Assembly (NCBI GenBank): GCA_025677835.1
Contig: JAIXMR010000080.1
Coordinates: forward strand, 1 to 64,000
Length of the DNA: 64,000 bases
Reading direction: 5' to 3'
Origin: Sporodiniella umbellata
Lineage: Eukaryota; Mucoromycota; Mucoromycetes; Mucorales; Rhizopodaceae
Shown here: in pieces, positions 49,253 through 62,151 of the stretch
How positions within the stretch are numbered: the first letter of the stretch is position 1
Layout of the letters: every line of letters starts with the position of its first letter
Notes under the pieces: generated by a model
What the model saw: the letters and a program-made list of their open reading frames with translations, nothing else
The model's database searches: none
Told to the model about the DNA's origin: nothing
Made by a program: the position numbers and the translations under genes

Positions 49253-52063
49253 TTAAAATAGATCAGCTGTATGTAACAATAGGTATTCTACTGCTGCGTT
49301 TTTGTAACTCATGTCCAAAAAGTCCCTGGAAGGGTCTTGATGTCTCATAAGGGTAGGCGCAAAAATCATCGACATGTTCTTTATGGTCATTCTGTTTTGT
49401 GAACTCAGTTGGCATACTTTGTTTAAGTGTCTTAACAAAAAGTAGAGTGTGCTACTGTGTGCCTTCGGTAGTTGAGATATGGTTCTGCGTACCATATTTA
49501 ATCTTTCTTTTTCGTCAACTAGTGCTATTGTAATTTCAGCTTCAGAAAACAAAACATGCGAAAAAAGGTATAATTTGTCTTACCTGAGGCATCAATCAGC
49601 TCTTGATAGGATCGATACGTTAAAAGAGGTTCAGGGAGGTCTCTAAAGTATTGCTTTAACGCACTCGTAATTGCACATACATCATTATATTCGTCCTCGT
49701 TACAAAGATCTGTGGTGTATCCTTGTTCGAAAGCAAGCTGAATGGCTCGTGTTTGTGCAGCTCCTCCCGACTTTCGATATATTCCTTCGTAATCAAGTCC
49801 TCTTCTATCAATCGCTCTAATGCACTCTTCCACTAAAAAAGGAACATTGCGCCCCTCTTGCTCCACACGCTCTATCAGCGAAAAGCCAAAAAGACCCTTG
49901 GCTAATAAAAATGTAAGTAAAAACAAAGAATAGATATCTATATGCATAGCTACAGAGATGAGCTTTGACTTACGCGATATTTTGCTTTCCGTTTGCATAT
50001 TAGCATCTGCATGAAGATCAAAGCTACTTGCGCTGCGAGATGGATAAGTTGAAAGACAAGACTGAGGTACATGACTGAGACATCTTGAATGGGCTAAAAA
50101 CCCACATCCCTCACAGCGGTATTCGGATCTTCCCCAGATTTTATCGTTACATACACCACATTTTACCGGCCGAATAAAAGGAGTGTGCATAAATGCATGG
50201 TTTCCATGTAAAGACATATTGGAGTCTGTAAACCCTGCCTTTTTAGACAGGTTTTGTAAACTCCCTGTAGCAAATTTTGAAGAAAGGCCATAGATTGAAG
50301 AGGAAGAGGAGTTTGTAGTTGAAGAAGTAGAGAGAGAAGGCTCTGGCTTGGGCTTAGGAGGTGGGATGGGCGCTATTTTATTGAACATAGTGCTTCCTTT
50401 TTTCTTGATGCGAAACAAAGTGGGCGTTTGATCTCCTAAGAAGCTATTCCTTGAAGAGACTTTACAGATGACTGACTCAGCATCTGATAGTTTACGAGCT
50501 GGTGCTGTGGTGGAACTAGATGAATGGGAGGGCGATAGTGTGGTGGGTAGTGGTGCTGTTTCCTGTTTCCTGCTGTTATTATTTCCAGGATTGTTAAGGC
50601 TAATAAGATCGTGAACTAGCTCATCTCGTGTCTGCTTCAAGTCCCTTGTTTCTGAATGCAATATGTCTCTATGCTGAGCAATTGATTTGGCCTGTGCTTT
50701 TAAACTTTTTTGATAATTGGCATAGTAGGCGCTAAGAGTTTGTTTATCTGCTGCTTGGTCTATTTCAACAGATAAAACGTCACGGTATCGAACAAGTTCC
50801 ATACATGCAGCTTCCAAGTGGGTTCTATACAAAGCTAATTTTTCTAGCTCTTTTTTAGAAAGCATGCCTGAGTCTGTCCTTAAAAGAGCAGTGATAATGT
50901 ATTCCTGTTGTTGCTTAATCATTGCCTCTTTGGCGTATTCCTCTTTTATCTTTGTAAATTCATCCAATGCTTGCTGACTTGCTTCCTATGGAAACAGGGT
51001 TATTTTTTCTCTCTCCCCTAATATAAACCAAGTCCGCAAATTACCTGTAGCGCCTTATTATCAGCTTCCAAGCACTTTAAGTTTGTTCTGGCCTCAAATA
51101 GTTCTTTTTTCAGAATATCGATATCAGAATGACTAGTATCCGCATTTTGTGACTCTGCTGTCTGTTTGAGTGAAGAGCTTCTTAGTGAAGACTGCAGGAT
51201 TTCAGAAGCTCTGTTGATTCGAGACTGAGTAGCACTTGTAGCATCGGGGAAGTTCAGACTCAGGTTGGCGCCTAGTGAGTTGGAAAGATTGTCAAGTACC
51301 TCGCTTGAACTATTGTCAAAGAAAGAAAGTGTGACTGGAGAGAGAACAGATAAAAGGGACTCATTTTTGAGATGCGAATTAGCGATGTGTGCATTATTTG
51401 AGTTGCTACGTGATCGAACAGGTGTGGGTGGATCTTTAAGTGGTAGTTCTGATAGTGAACCAGGCTACATAAAAAAGATAAGTAATCTAACAATAAGCAT
51501 AAGAAACTTACCTTGACTTTGTTTTTCCTTGAAGCTTTCCTTAGTTCATAGCATTTGGTGCAGTATATACCCTTTATTTTTGAAGAAAAAAAAGTGAGCA
51601 TAGAAATCTTTAGTATGTTTGCTTTTTGTTTGTGTACCTTTTTTGTTTGTGTAAAGATTAGATCCTCAATTCGGTTTTTGCACGATATGCATTTGAAGCA
51701 GTCTGAATGGTAAGCTCTGTCGCCTAATTGTGTCAACAAAAACTATTTTTGCGTAAATTCTACCTGTCATAATAGCTTCGTTACGAATTACTCCATTACA
51801 AGCGGTACAATTGTACGAACAGTCGTCACATACAGGCTTGCCATTATCCAATAGCAATAAGTTTGTTTTATTTTCTACGCATTCTTTACATTTATCGCAT
51901 ACAAAGCTTTTTATTTTTAGTCAGAAAAAATAGAAATAGTAAGTTGATGATCTTGTTACCATTTGATATGGAATAAAGCATCTCCAAAGGCAACAACGGC
52001 GCCTTCTTCAATTGGGTATTCACATCCCTGACAGTTGGGAGGAATCACTTCTTCAGATGACAT
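49253..52063 (-). CDS. LIM-C1-RhoGAP protein (Rga1-type Rho GTPase activator)
   Basis: The ATG is at 52061-52063 and the stop at 49253-49255; I set the outer limits and most but not all splice sites. The order is two LIM domains (C-Q-G-C ... C-D-K-C; C-T-A-C ... Y-H-S-D-C-F-K-C-I-S-C ... C-T-K-C), a serine-rich linker, a coiled coil, and a C1 domain (H-T-P-F-I-R-P-V-K-C-G-V-C ... G-C-G-F-L-A-H-S-R-C). A RhoGAP domain follows with Y-E-G-I-Y-R-K-S-G-G, where the arginine is the catalytic finger, then L-P-E-P-L-L-T-Y and N-M-S-M-I-F-A-P-T-L-M. This combination stimulates GTP hydrolysis by Cdc42 or Rho1 at sites of polarised growth. It converges with WDR55, with only 63 bp between stops. Confidence 0.92.
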
Positions 52064-53265
52064 TTTTATTTTTTGTTTTAAAAGCAAAAAAGAGTAGAAT
52101 AAAGAGGAAAGAAAAAATGCTTGAAGTAAATCAAACGAGTATAAAAGTTATATTAGTGGTGTAACATTAATAAAATTTAAAGCACCTTTTATAGTATTGC
52201 GCATTACAATAAGAAGTAAAGTCCCATATGACTCATTTGTCTATAAAAAAGATAGTAACAATGTTTGTTTAACAAGGTGAAAAGAAAAAAAATGCAAGCC
52301 TGGCTTACTTTTTTTTCTTAAAGTATGGAAAAGTTTTTCTGTTACTTTTCATCCATTGCTTCGTATTTCGCTGCTTTTTAAATCTACAAGTATCCTTAAA
52401 AGACAAATGAGGAACGTGAAAAGTGTGAACTTATTAATAAGTAGCATTATAACCACATATGAAAAGCAATCCGTTACTTGAGTTATGTATTGAGGCGGTG
52501 TTTGGGTTCTATAGCTGTCTCAAATGCCATATAAGCCAAGTGTATTATCAACTTCTCTAAAAACTAACAAACAAGCAAACAGAACTAAAGCTTTTTGATC
52601 CGCTTTCTAATTTTGCGCCTACAAAGCGGGTTCTGTAGACTAAGAAGCTATTTTTATATTCCAAGAGGAGTGCAACATAAAGGTCCCATTTAAGAACAAA
52701 TGTACTTTTCCCTGAAAAAGGCGTATTTTTCTTACGTTAGAGAGGCAGCGATCTTTTTTAATAAAAAAAAGAAAAGTTAGACTTAAATTAAAAAAATTAA
52801 TCTGTTTTATTGATCGGGCCTTCACAAGTTAAAATAGAAAAAGAGCAAATATTTGTCCCTCGACGCCACATCAAGTCAATGAGGCGCTTCCATATACTCT
52901 ATTTAAACTCGGCCGCTAAACAGAAATCCATTGGCTTTGTTCCGACGTCAATGTTTATCAAGGGTATACATGAATGTTTTGATCATACTCTCTCTTTCTT
53001 GCCCAACCAACAAAAGGGTTTATAGTTAAATCTCCTTAGTTAAACTATTATAATCAATTGAAATATGGTTTGCGTGCACCTACTTTTCTAAATACTAAAG
53101 AAACGTGATTTGTATTCATTCATTATTTTTGGGGATCTCTTACTGGCTAGGGAATGTTTAATCCGGCCTTTTCTGTCTAATACAAAAGTTACCATTTTTA
53201 TATTTTAAAAACCTGGGGTTTCAATTGGTATATACAGATACAAAATAATAGAAACAACGTGCCCT

Positions 53266-53300
<35 letters not shown>

Positions 53301-54835
53301 GAGAAAAGTGGTTCTCTGAAACGCTGCTCAACAATCTGTAATAGCAGGATCAGTAAATTTAAATATTATGTAAATTCAAAGTTGATGGCTCAGTCCGAAG
53401 TGTTTTCTAAAGAAGAGGAGCTATCTTTATGAGTAGAAATCTGTGTCAATCTACTCCTTTTAAAATAGAGTTTGGGATAGTATCAATGTGTCATAGTGCT
53501 ACCTTAAAAGGTTATATTCATACAATCAAAAGAGCCTCCTAGAAAGGAAGATGAACAGAGTATTTACGCTGACAAGGATGGATAAAAAATTATCTACTTG
53601 AAATGCGAAAGTTTGAAATAGTGTTTTATCAAAAACAGGAATTTCCTTAAACTTGTAAAGACAGCCTAATCTTCGTTACCAGAGCCGAGGCTATAGTATA
53701 TAGAAGAGCTTTTCCCAGTTGTGGCGATTACACTATTACAATAAAATGTTGAAATCAGAATCTTGCTCTTCTTTTTCTTTTTCTTTTTTTTTTTTTCACA
53801 TGACAAGTATGTACAAATAGCAAGAGTGCAAGAGCGCAAGAGTGGGAGGGTTTAAAAAAAAAAAGAATTGAGGCCACACTTCTTATTCTTCAATAACCTA
53901 AAGACATATCTCTCCTACAGTTTTCTTGGTGGCAGCCAAATTTTTGAAAGAAAAAGTAGTGGTATTGACAGTGACGGATTTTTTTTTACTTTTATTTTTA
54001 CTATTTTATCTTTTTTCTGGTTATAGAATAACCACTCCAAACTGTAAATAGATAGATCAGCTTTCAAAAACTAAGTTAACAAAAAGTATATTCAGCTTTT
54101 GTAAAATGCAAGAAAGTTTTTGTCTTTTTCTTGAAACGGAAACTGAAGACACTTCTAACAGATTAGCAAGTGATTGAAAAATATAGGTCTGGTTGGTCGC
54201 TCTTTAGTCGGTATACATTTAACGTATTTTAGCCTTTTTTGAGGTTTTTGTGCTTTCTTCAAATCTCTAGGTACTCTTTTGTTGTATCGTAAGACTCTAG
54301 CTATATAAAGCAATGCCATATACAAGGATATAATAGCTCTGTAATTAATTTATAATTACATAGTACTTAGTGGGTCGCCATCAACTTTGTTACGTATAGC
54401 TATCTGTTCTTGTATAGCTTCTAAAAAGGGCTTTAATAATTTAATATTTGTGTGTATATTAAGAATTAGAAAAAACACCATCTTCATTGCAACAAAAAGA
54501 GAGGACCCAATACTTCTGACACTTGACAGGGTTTGTATAACCCATTCTTGGTGTGTAACTAACATGCATACTATACATGAGATCGATAGTTGGGACTGTT
54601 TCAGTGTCAATCACGACATTAAGCCTTTATTGTTTTAAAGAACAATCATTTATCCAAAAGCAAAGCTGCTTGTGTAAGGTGACAATATGTCAAAACCAAC
54701 CACGTGACAGAGCTCTTAAAAATCAGCTGTTACGTAACAGGTTGAATTTCCGCAAATTTCAGTATGTAATTTTAGACTTATTTGCAGTTTTAAAACCAAT
54801 CAAAAAAAGATGTACAGCGGAGACATCAGTGTACA
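52064..54835. other. 2.8-kb gene desert
   Basis: No supported gene on either strand. Open frames of 60-90 codons (52640-52825 minus, 52810-53025 plus, 54356-54610 minus) lack recognisable motifs, splice context and coding-like codon use. A T-run lies at about 53267-53297, and T- and A-runs at 53775-53795 and 53852-53862. It may carry regulatory sequence for the RhoGAP and lipase genes, which diverge from it. Confidence 0.5.
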
Positions 54836-56117
54836 ATGTATAACACAAAGAGGGTGTTCAACATAAAAAGCTCGCATAAATTCTTACATTTTTCTTCTTC
54901 ATTTCTTAACTCTTTAGCATACATGAATACTCTTAACATATATAACATTTCTCAGCATATACAAAAACTTCTAAGCGTCAATAGCTCCTCGTTTACAGCC
55001 CTAATCGACAGAACACAGCACAAACTCAACATTTTTCACGCCAAGAAAAAAGAGCCATCTCTCTCTATTTTATACCCTTCAAGAACAGCCACTGATATGA
55101 CATTCGATACCTTTTTCTCTACAGTTCAAAAAACAACCTATGATCATACAATAGAGACACTTAAGAGACAATCATACACTGGGTCTCTATGCCCACATTA
55201 TATTGCCCCTAGAGAGCCTATTGTACTATGTCATGGTTTGTTTGGATTTGATGTGAGGGGACCAGAATACTTTCCGATTCTGCAGCGTCATTATTGGGAT
55301 GGAATAGAAGACTCTCTGGCTAAACTAGGTGCAAAGGTCATTGTCACTAAAGTGCCTCACGCAGGCAGCATTTCAGAAAGATCTCAGGCTTTACATCGTA
55401 TGTTGAGTTATATTTTGACTGGGAAAAATGTGAATTTTGTGGCACATTCAATGGTAAGTCTTTTTGTCAGCCAAAAGAGATCTAAAGCAAAATCAATTAG
55501 GGGGGCTTAGACTGCAGACACTTACTGGCTAATTACCGTAGCCGCCCATACAACGTCCAGTCTCTTACTACTATATCTACACCTCACAGGGGATCTCCGG
55601 TAATGGACTGGTTTAAAGATCATCTTGGGTTAGGTTCAGACCCAACATGGTCTATGAGCACAAACACAAAGAAACAATTAGCCAGATGGGAAAAATGGTT
55701 TTTACACTACTTTGATACACCAGCATATAGCCAACTGACCACAGACTTCTGCCTGAATCACTTTAATCCTAATACACCTGATGATACCTCTGTCGAATAC
55801 TATTCATATGGCGCTTCAGTTAAAATGTCAAATACGTCATTGTTGAGTTTTCCTGGAAAACTGGTTTATCATAAGGAAGGGGAGAATGACGGCATTGTAA
55901 GCGTCAAGAGCGCCCAATGGGGTAACTACATAAAGACAGTCGAAGCCGATCATTGGGATTTGAGTGGGAAGAGTTGTTTTCCGTAAGTACTTTTTTAAGA
56001 ATTGCTGCGCGCTCACTCTTTATTTTAAGTTATCGCTTGGACAGCAGCAACCGTGACTTTGATCGAATAGGATTTTATGCAGAGCTGGCAACACACCTAT
56101 ACCATCAAGGTCACTGA
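54836..56117 (+). CDS. TGL2-like triacylglycerol/diacylglycerol lipase
   Basis: Exons 54836-55453, 55501-55982 and 56030-56117 give 395 residues in frame. The basic, serine-rich N-terminus (K-R-V-F-N-I-K-S-S-H-K-F) could be a mitochondrial presequence, as in yeast Tgl2. The alpha/beta-hydrolase core shows V-L-C-H-G-L-F-G-F (oxyanion region), A-H-S-M-G-G-L-D-C-R with nucleophile Ser205, an acid in E-N-D-G-I-V-S-V (Asp336) and His357 in D-H-W-D-L. The first intron lies exactly between the M and the G-G of the nucleophile elbow. It hydrolyses acylglycerol esters by analogy with the family; the site of action is inferred. Confidence 0.85.
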
Positions 56118-56500
56118 TTGAGTAAAAACAAGTACCACAATCTGAATGGAGGGTGGTTGTATATAAAACAAATCACGTTTTTTTTTTTAAAAAAAAGCAA
56201 GAGAATCGCCTCTTTTTACTATAGTCTGTCAATAAAACAGCGGAATTGATTTTTTAAGGTCAATCCTGCAGTATCCAAAACAAACATACAGAAAAAAGCA
56301 AGTTCAATCAGACAACTGATCTTCATTTATCGTTCTCTTTGGCGTTCTTCTGATTCTATCGTCATTGTATTGTGACCTCGAACTTATTGTAACTAGAATA
56401 CGAGAAAAGTGTTCATGCAATTTAACGTGTGACCATTTTTACTACCGAAAATAATAAAAATAAAAAACACAAAAAATCTTTTCTCTTTTTTCTTTCTAAA
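56118..56500. promoter_or_regulatory. AMP deaminase upstream region
   Basis: Contains a T-run followed by an A-run (56179-56197), a possible small hairpin, and AT-rich sequence before the start. No ORF is supported. Confidence 0.35.
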
Positions 56501-58821
56501 ATGGCTCACAACGCTGATCTTGATAGTCCCAACGAAGAGGGCGTACATGACTTTGAACACTCTCCTTATTTTGACTATCACCAATTAAAGGCTATTGAAA
56601 GCGTAAGATAACCACAATGAAGCTCACAATAAGTCACTCTAAGTTTCTTTTGCTTCTCTTAATAACAGCAAGATGGCAAGTATTTATCCCAAAGCATGTC
56701 AGTGTCGCCTTCCGGGGTAAATCAGTATTTGTCAGAAATGCACTTGAACGATACTAAGGGCAAAAACGGTCTGTTGGCTGAAAATACCACGGTTGGACCA
56801 CAAATTGCTGTCGATATAGAAGGTATAAAAGATAACAAACAAAAAATAAAGCTTTTTTCTTTTTTTCTTTTTCTTTTTCTTTTTTTGTAATAATCTGATT
56901 TGTACTCTCCCGCTTTTTTCAATATTTACCAGAGGATGTGCTTACAGCTGAGCTCAAAGAGCTATACAACAACCTTCAGGACTGCTTAGACTTGCGAGAA
57001 AAATATATTACAGAGTCTTTGCAAACTCTGAAAGACGATCCCCGTAACCAGGACGACTGGGAAATTTATCCTCCCGCCCCGCCAAAGTCTTGGCCTTTGC
57101 CTTCTCCTGAGGAGCTCGAAAGACGTTATCAGCAGAAACAGGCACGTGAGTTAGATCCTGTGGCTGCCGTTGGATCTGATTTTGATTATAATCATTGTGA
57201 AATTCCTAAGGCTCATGACTACGATTTCGAAATGGGCCCTCATGGCTATTTTATTGTAACAGACAATAAGGAACCTGTTCATACTGTAGCCTCGCCTAAG
57301 CAGTACTACGAGGACCTTGAGCACCTCTTAGCTATTATTAGTGACGGACCCGCTAAGAGTTTTGCCTTTAGACGTCTTCGTTATTTGGACTCAAAATGGC
57401 AGATGTATATCTTATTAAACGAGTTCCAAGAACTCGCAGACTCTAAGCGTGTACCTCATCGTGATTTTTACAACGTAAGAAAAGTAGATACGCATATTCA
57501 CCATTCAAGCAGCATGAACCAAAAGCACTTGTTACGCTTCATCAAATCTAAAATGAAGAAATCACCCGACGATGTAGTTATCTACAGAGACGAACATTAC
57601 CTAACTTTGAAAGGTGTATTTGAAAGTTTGGGGTTGACAGCATACGATTTGAGCATTGACACTTTAGACATGCATGCTCACAAGGACTCTTTCCATCGCT
57701 TTGATAAATTCAACTTAAAGTATAACCCCATTGGAGAAAGCAGATTGAGAGAAATTTTCATGAAAACAGACAATTACATTGAGGGTCGATACCTTGCTGA
57801 AATCACCAGAGAAGTAGTGTCCGATCTCGAATCTTCCAAATATCAGATGGTTGAATATCGTGTATCAATCTATGGTAGGTCGCTAGATGAATGGGATAAA
57901 CTAGCTAAGTGGATTGTAAACAACAAGCTGCTTTCCCCTAACGTGCGTTGGCTGATTCAAATCCCTCGTCTTTACAACATATACAAATCCTCCAATGCTA
58001 TTTCTAGCTTCCGCGATATTATTGTCAACGTCTTCCAGCCTTTGTTCGAAGTTACTAAAAATCCTGAATCACACCCGGAATTACACATCTTCCTTCAACG
58101 TGTGATTGGTTTTGACACTGTAGACGATGAATCCAAGCATGAAAAGCAGTTTTATAAAGATTGTCCTTTACCTCATGAATGGGTTTCGACTCACAACCCA
58201 CCCTATAGCTACTACATTTACTATATGTATGCTAATATTGCGACCCTCAACCACTGGAGAAAACAGCGTCGATTCACTACGTTCGTACTTAGACCACATT
58301 GCGGTGAAGCTGGCGACACAGCGCACTTGGCATCGGCCTTTTTAACTTCATACGGTATCAGTCATGGTATTTTGCTACGTAAAGTACCTGCCCTTCAGTA
58401 TCTTTACTATCTTGCCCAGATCGGTATAGCTATGTCACCACTCTCTAACAACGCCCTTTTTTTGACGTATGAGCGTAACCCTCTTCCTCAATTCTTCCAA
58501 CGTGGGCTCAACATTTCTCTGTCTACTGACGATCCTCTTCAGTTCCATTTCACTAAGGAGCCTCTAATCGAAGAATACAGTGTAGCTGCTCAGATTTGGA
58601 AAATGTCCTCTACAGACATGTGCGAATTAGCTCGTAACTCTGTCATTCAATCCGGTTGGGAAAATCAAATCAAGTCCCACTGGATTGGTGAAAACTGGTC
58701 TGAGCCAGGCGTAAAAGGAAATGACGTTCAAAAGACCAATGTGCCCGATATTCGTGTTGGACACCGTTACGAAACATTGAAAGAAGAATTGAATCTTCTT
58801 AAACAAGCTCGTAAAAACTAG
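56501..58821 (+). CDS. AMD1: AMP deaminase
   Basis: Exons 56501-56602, 56669-56822 and 56933-58821 give 714 residues in frame. The large catalytic exon shows [10 protein letters not shown] (zinc-binding histidines), a [14 protein letters not shown] segment, [18 protein letters not shown] and the signature [17 protein letters not shown]. The enzyme converts AMP to IMP in the cytosol and sets adenylate balance. The N-terminal exons encode a poorly conserved regulatory segment. It converges with CENP-K, with 83 bp between the stops. Confidence 0.97.
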
Positions 58822-58904
58822 TCCTAATAAAAGTTCAAGGGCATTCTCTGCTTTGCTTTTTTGTTTACTCTTTAGTTTTTATTTACAAGAAAAAATATAT
58901 ACAT

Positions 58905-59936
58905 TTACACGCTAAAATCCTCCAAACATATCTCATTAGCGTTTTCAGGGTTGTATCGAATAATTCCAGCTTTAGCTAATGTCTGAATATAGGGCTTCCA
59001 ATAAGTGCCAGGCTCTAGCGAGAGGTAAGGGTTTTCAGGGCTGGCGTAGGACTGGTTCATAATATGCTAAAGAAAATTGTAAAGACACAAGCATTTATAC
59101 ACACAAGATACCTCTAGCATTTTTTTTAGTTCGCATTCTTCTCCAAGAGGATCATTCTCATCAATGGCATGAGGTGGGTAATACTCATCAAGAAAACCAA
59201 TCAAATGTTTTGTATCTCGCTTAAGCATCGACTGTATAACCGTAAGGTGGTCATTCATCTTGCTAAAAATAAAATAAAATAAGCAAAGTACAGTAATCGA
59301 ATGTATAACGAACTCTGCAATCAGTCCTGGGTTCATCCCAATTAATACTTCTTTTCTTTGTAGCAATCTTTCGTTTAGTTTTTTGGTTTCGGATAAAGCT
59401 AGCTCTTCCCTACACAAAACGCAAAAGCATAAACAAACAAAGGCTTACGGACTAGCATAGATTTGTGTATCTTACTCGAAAAAAGTTAGTCTTGCTTTTT
59501 CTGTTTCTGCCTTTAAGAAATCAATTGTTTGATCATATTCTTTTATTTCACGCTCCAACTGTTCTTTATGAAGAATCTCTGCTACAATGCCGTTTACTGA
59601 AGTGATCTCTTCCTCATCTTTCTGCTCTCTCTCAATCAACTTTTCTAGCTCAAAGCTCTCAAACATGGCTGTCAATAGGCGTTTTTCAGCTGCTGTAGTG
59701 GGTGCTTCTTGAAAAGCTTTGTTCTTTCCACTTCTGATGCGCTGCTTTTCAAGCTTGTAAAGTTTACTCCAAAGCTTTTTTTTTTCTGTATGTTGTTGCT
59801 GGATCACCTCGTCAAGTAGATGCCCTCTGTCCGTACCATCCTCTTTGCTGCTAATGATAGGCTCTGATGTAGCTATTCTATCGTATTCATTAGTCGCCTT
59901 TGCAATAAGGGCTTCTAATTGATTGACAAAAGACAT
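58905..59936 (-). CDS. CENPK: centromere protein K (CENP-K, CCAN subunit)
   Basis: Four exons (59936-59476, 59409-59314, 59262-59112, 59066-58905) give 289 residues in frame. Most of the protein is coiled coil. The C-terminal block L-G-E-E-C-E-L-K-K-M-L-E-H-I-M-N followed by E-N-P-Y and then Y-W-K-P-Y-I-Q-T-L-A-K-A-G-I matches the CENP-K signature (L-x-x-L-L-E-x-L-x-N, then D-P-Y, then W-P-P-Y-I-E-x-L-L-R-x-G-I). CENP-K works with CENP-H and CENP-I in the inner kinetochore. The second donor (GTTCGT at 59313) is weak and was accepted because it is the only phase-compatible site. It shares a 112-bp promoter with TAF7. Confidence 0.75.
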
Positions 59937-60048
59937 TTGTTTATTTCTACAGGAAAAAAAAAAAAAAAAACACAAGAATAAAGCTCCTTCATATTTTTAT
60001 TTTTTTATTTTGTCATTCATTTTATTTTCTTTGTCCTGCAGAAACATT
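59937..60048. promoter_or_regulatory. bidirectional promoter between CENP-K and TAF7
   Basis: Only 112 bp separates the two start codons. An A-run at about 59953-59969 and T-rich sequence around 59997-60010 occupy it. A CCTGCAG just before the TAF7 start (60035-60041) resembles a splice acceptor. Confidence 0.6.
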
Positions 60049-61408
60049 ATGGATTCCTCAGCATCAGCAGTCGTTAAGGGGCCTTCCAAAATAATCAAAA
60101 TTAGAAAGCCCAAAGATCCAAAGTTAGAGAAGAAAGAAAAGACCATAAAGATCAAACTCACAGCTAAAGAGAAGAGCTATGAGAGACAAGGATCAGACGA
60201 CGATGAAGAACCTGAAGCCGCTGTTGAAGAACAAATGATTTTCAGAGTACCTAAGGGTACCATGTGCGACAAACTTCATGAGCTAGTCAAAAAAAGAGAG
60301 ATCCCTCCAGACGTGAAACTAAATTTCAAAGGTTTTTATTATTATCGCTTCGTCTGTTGTTGTTACAGCTATTGATACGTTTTTTTTTATAGATAATAGA
60401 AAAGGAACTTTTACTTTTGAAGGTCGCGATTATGAAGCTTTGCTAGTTGATTTACCCACAATTATTGAATCTCAAAAAACGCTAGACAAAAAACAATTTT
60501 ACAAAGTAGCGGATATTTCACAAGTAAAGATGGCTGCTTATTGATTATATATATACACATAGCTAATACTAAATTTAGATGCTTTTAGTGGATCCCAGCT
60601 CAGGCAGCGAACCCTACATATCACAAGTCAACGGAAGGCATGAAACAGAGCCTTATAGTTATCCACATGGACTCACTCCACCATTAAAACATGTCAGAAA
60701 GCGACGTTTTAGAAAGAAGCTGTCCAAAAGAGCAATAGAAGAAGTGGAAAGGGAAGTTGAAAGGTTACTAGAAATAGATGCAACAGCCGAAGACGTTCAA
60801 TATGGTACGTTTCTAAGTATACATGTGTATAGAGGGAAAGTTTACTAATTTCAGACAAAAATAGAGGTGGTTGATGATAGAGAAATAGAAATGGAACATG
60901 AGTCAGATACGGCAATACAAGAAATTGATATTGATGATAGCGCGGATGAAAGCGAGAGTGACGAGGACTTGGCTGCTGCTATTGATCGCGATTTAGAAGA
61001 AATGGAAGACGAAGACGACGATGATGATGACGACGAAGAAGAAGATGGAGACGAATCGGAGGAAGAAGATGAAGAAGATCCTAGTCAGACAGGAGAAATC
61101 GGTAAGGCAGTTTATTTTCCTATAATGATCTCTAAACTTTTTTAAAAGAACAAAAACGACAAGAGATAGCTGAAATCAAACAAGCCATTCAACGAAAAAC
61201 TAGAGATTTATTAACAGCCCCCAACGCAATGCTAAAGGTAATATAAAAAAACATATCGCTTTGGTTTTCTGAATAGTAATTGATACTTTTAATATAGAAT
61301 CGATTTGAAACCGATATAAACAACTTGAAAAAATCACTAACTCTAAAAGAAGCCCATTTGGCTGAGATGAACGAAAAAGAAAAACAAAACGAAAACTCGC
61401 TGCAGTAA
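60049..61408 (+). CDS. TAF7: TFIID subunit TAF7
   Basis: Exons 60049-60331, 60393-60523, 60579-60804, 60865-61101, 61149-61237 and 61298-61408 give 358 residues in frame. The TAF7 domain is clear: [39 protein letters not shown] and [10 protein letters not shown]. The H-G-L-T-P-P-L ... R-R-F-R segment follows, then an acidic run of D and E (about 61008-61080) and a C-terminal coiled coil. TAF7 binds and inhibits TAF1 within TFIID. The fourth exon uses an acceptor ending ATAG (60864) rather than the nearer TTTCAG, which breaks the frame. Confidence 0.93.
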
Positions 61409-62151
61409 TATCTATTTTTTTTTTTTAAAAAAAAAGATTGATAAAATACACCAGCTTTCTTTTGTCGAAATAATTTTTTAACTGTAGTACGTTCATTCAA
61501 CGTATAAGAACAGCATCGTTACACAAATGACTCGTATTTATAAAAGTCACAATTCTCGAGAATAATTTCTTTCTTTGTATGTGGGTTGCTGCGCATCACT
61601 GCCCATCACTATTTGCTTTAACACTTTAAAAAGAAAAATGGTCTTTGTATCTTTCTGTTGGATTGCAGATTCTTCTCCTGTACCTCCCTTTTTATATCTC
61701 TGGCCGTAACTCCCGCCAATCACGTAATCACTTTCGAAATCTCATTTATCGGACATTAAATGTAAAAAGTATAAAAAGAGCTCAAAAACTTGAAATCTCT
61801 TTTTTCCTCATTCTTGTGCTAGGGCAAAACCATGAAAGTGAGGTTTCTACTGATTCTGGTTTATTGCTGGTTGAAAACTACTACCAATACCCGTCTGCGG
61901 TGCTCTTCGGGGCGCAGTAGCAATTTTTTGAAAGCTCAAAAGAGCTTTGTAATCTTAAACAAAATCAAATGAAAAATTTTTCTTTTTTTTGCTCAGAGGT
62001 CGTGATCATTGACCGCTGGCTTTTATTGACCAATCACATTTTTACACCGCATATGCCTTGGTCTTTCGGGACTGCATTTAGTTGATGCTTTAGTCTTTAA
62101 GGGATGAATGTATGCTTTTATTTAAAGGATATGAATAATAATGGATATGTT
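61409..62151. other. convergent 3' flanks, no gene seen
   Basis: Open frames at 61645-61920 (plus) and 61189-61500 (minus) have no ATG in a good position or recognisable motif; the latter overlaps TAF7 exons. A CCAAT sequence at about 62022-62026 is the only motif noticed. Confidence 0.45.

Noticed and set aside
54356..54638. Overlapping ORFs on both strands upstream of the lipase
   Set aside because: No recognisable motif, poor codon use and both strands open over the same short interval.
61645..61920. 91-codon plus-strand ORF
   Set aside because: It opens at a TTG, shows no domain, and the nearby ATG at 61638 is in another frame that stops quickly.
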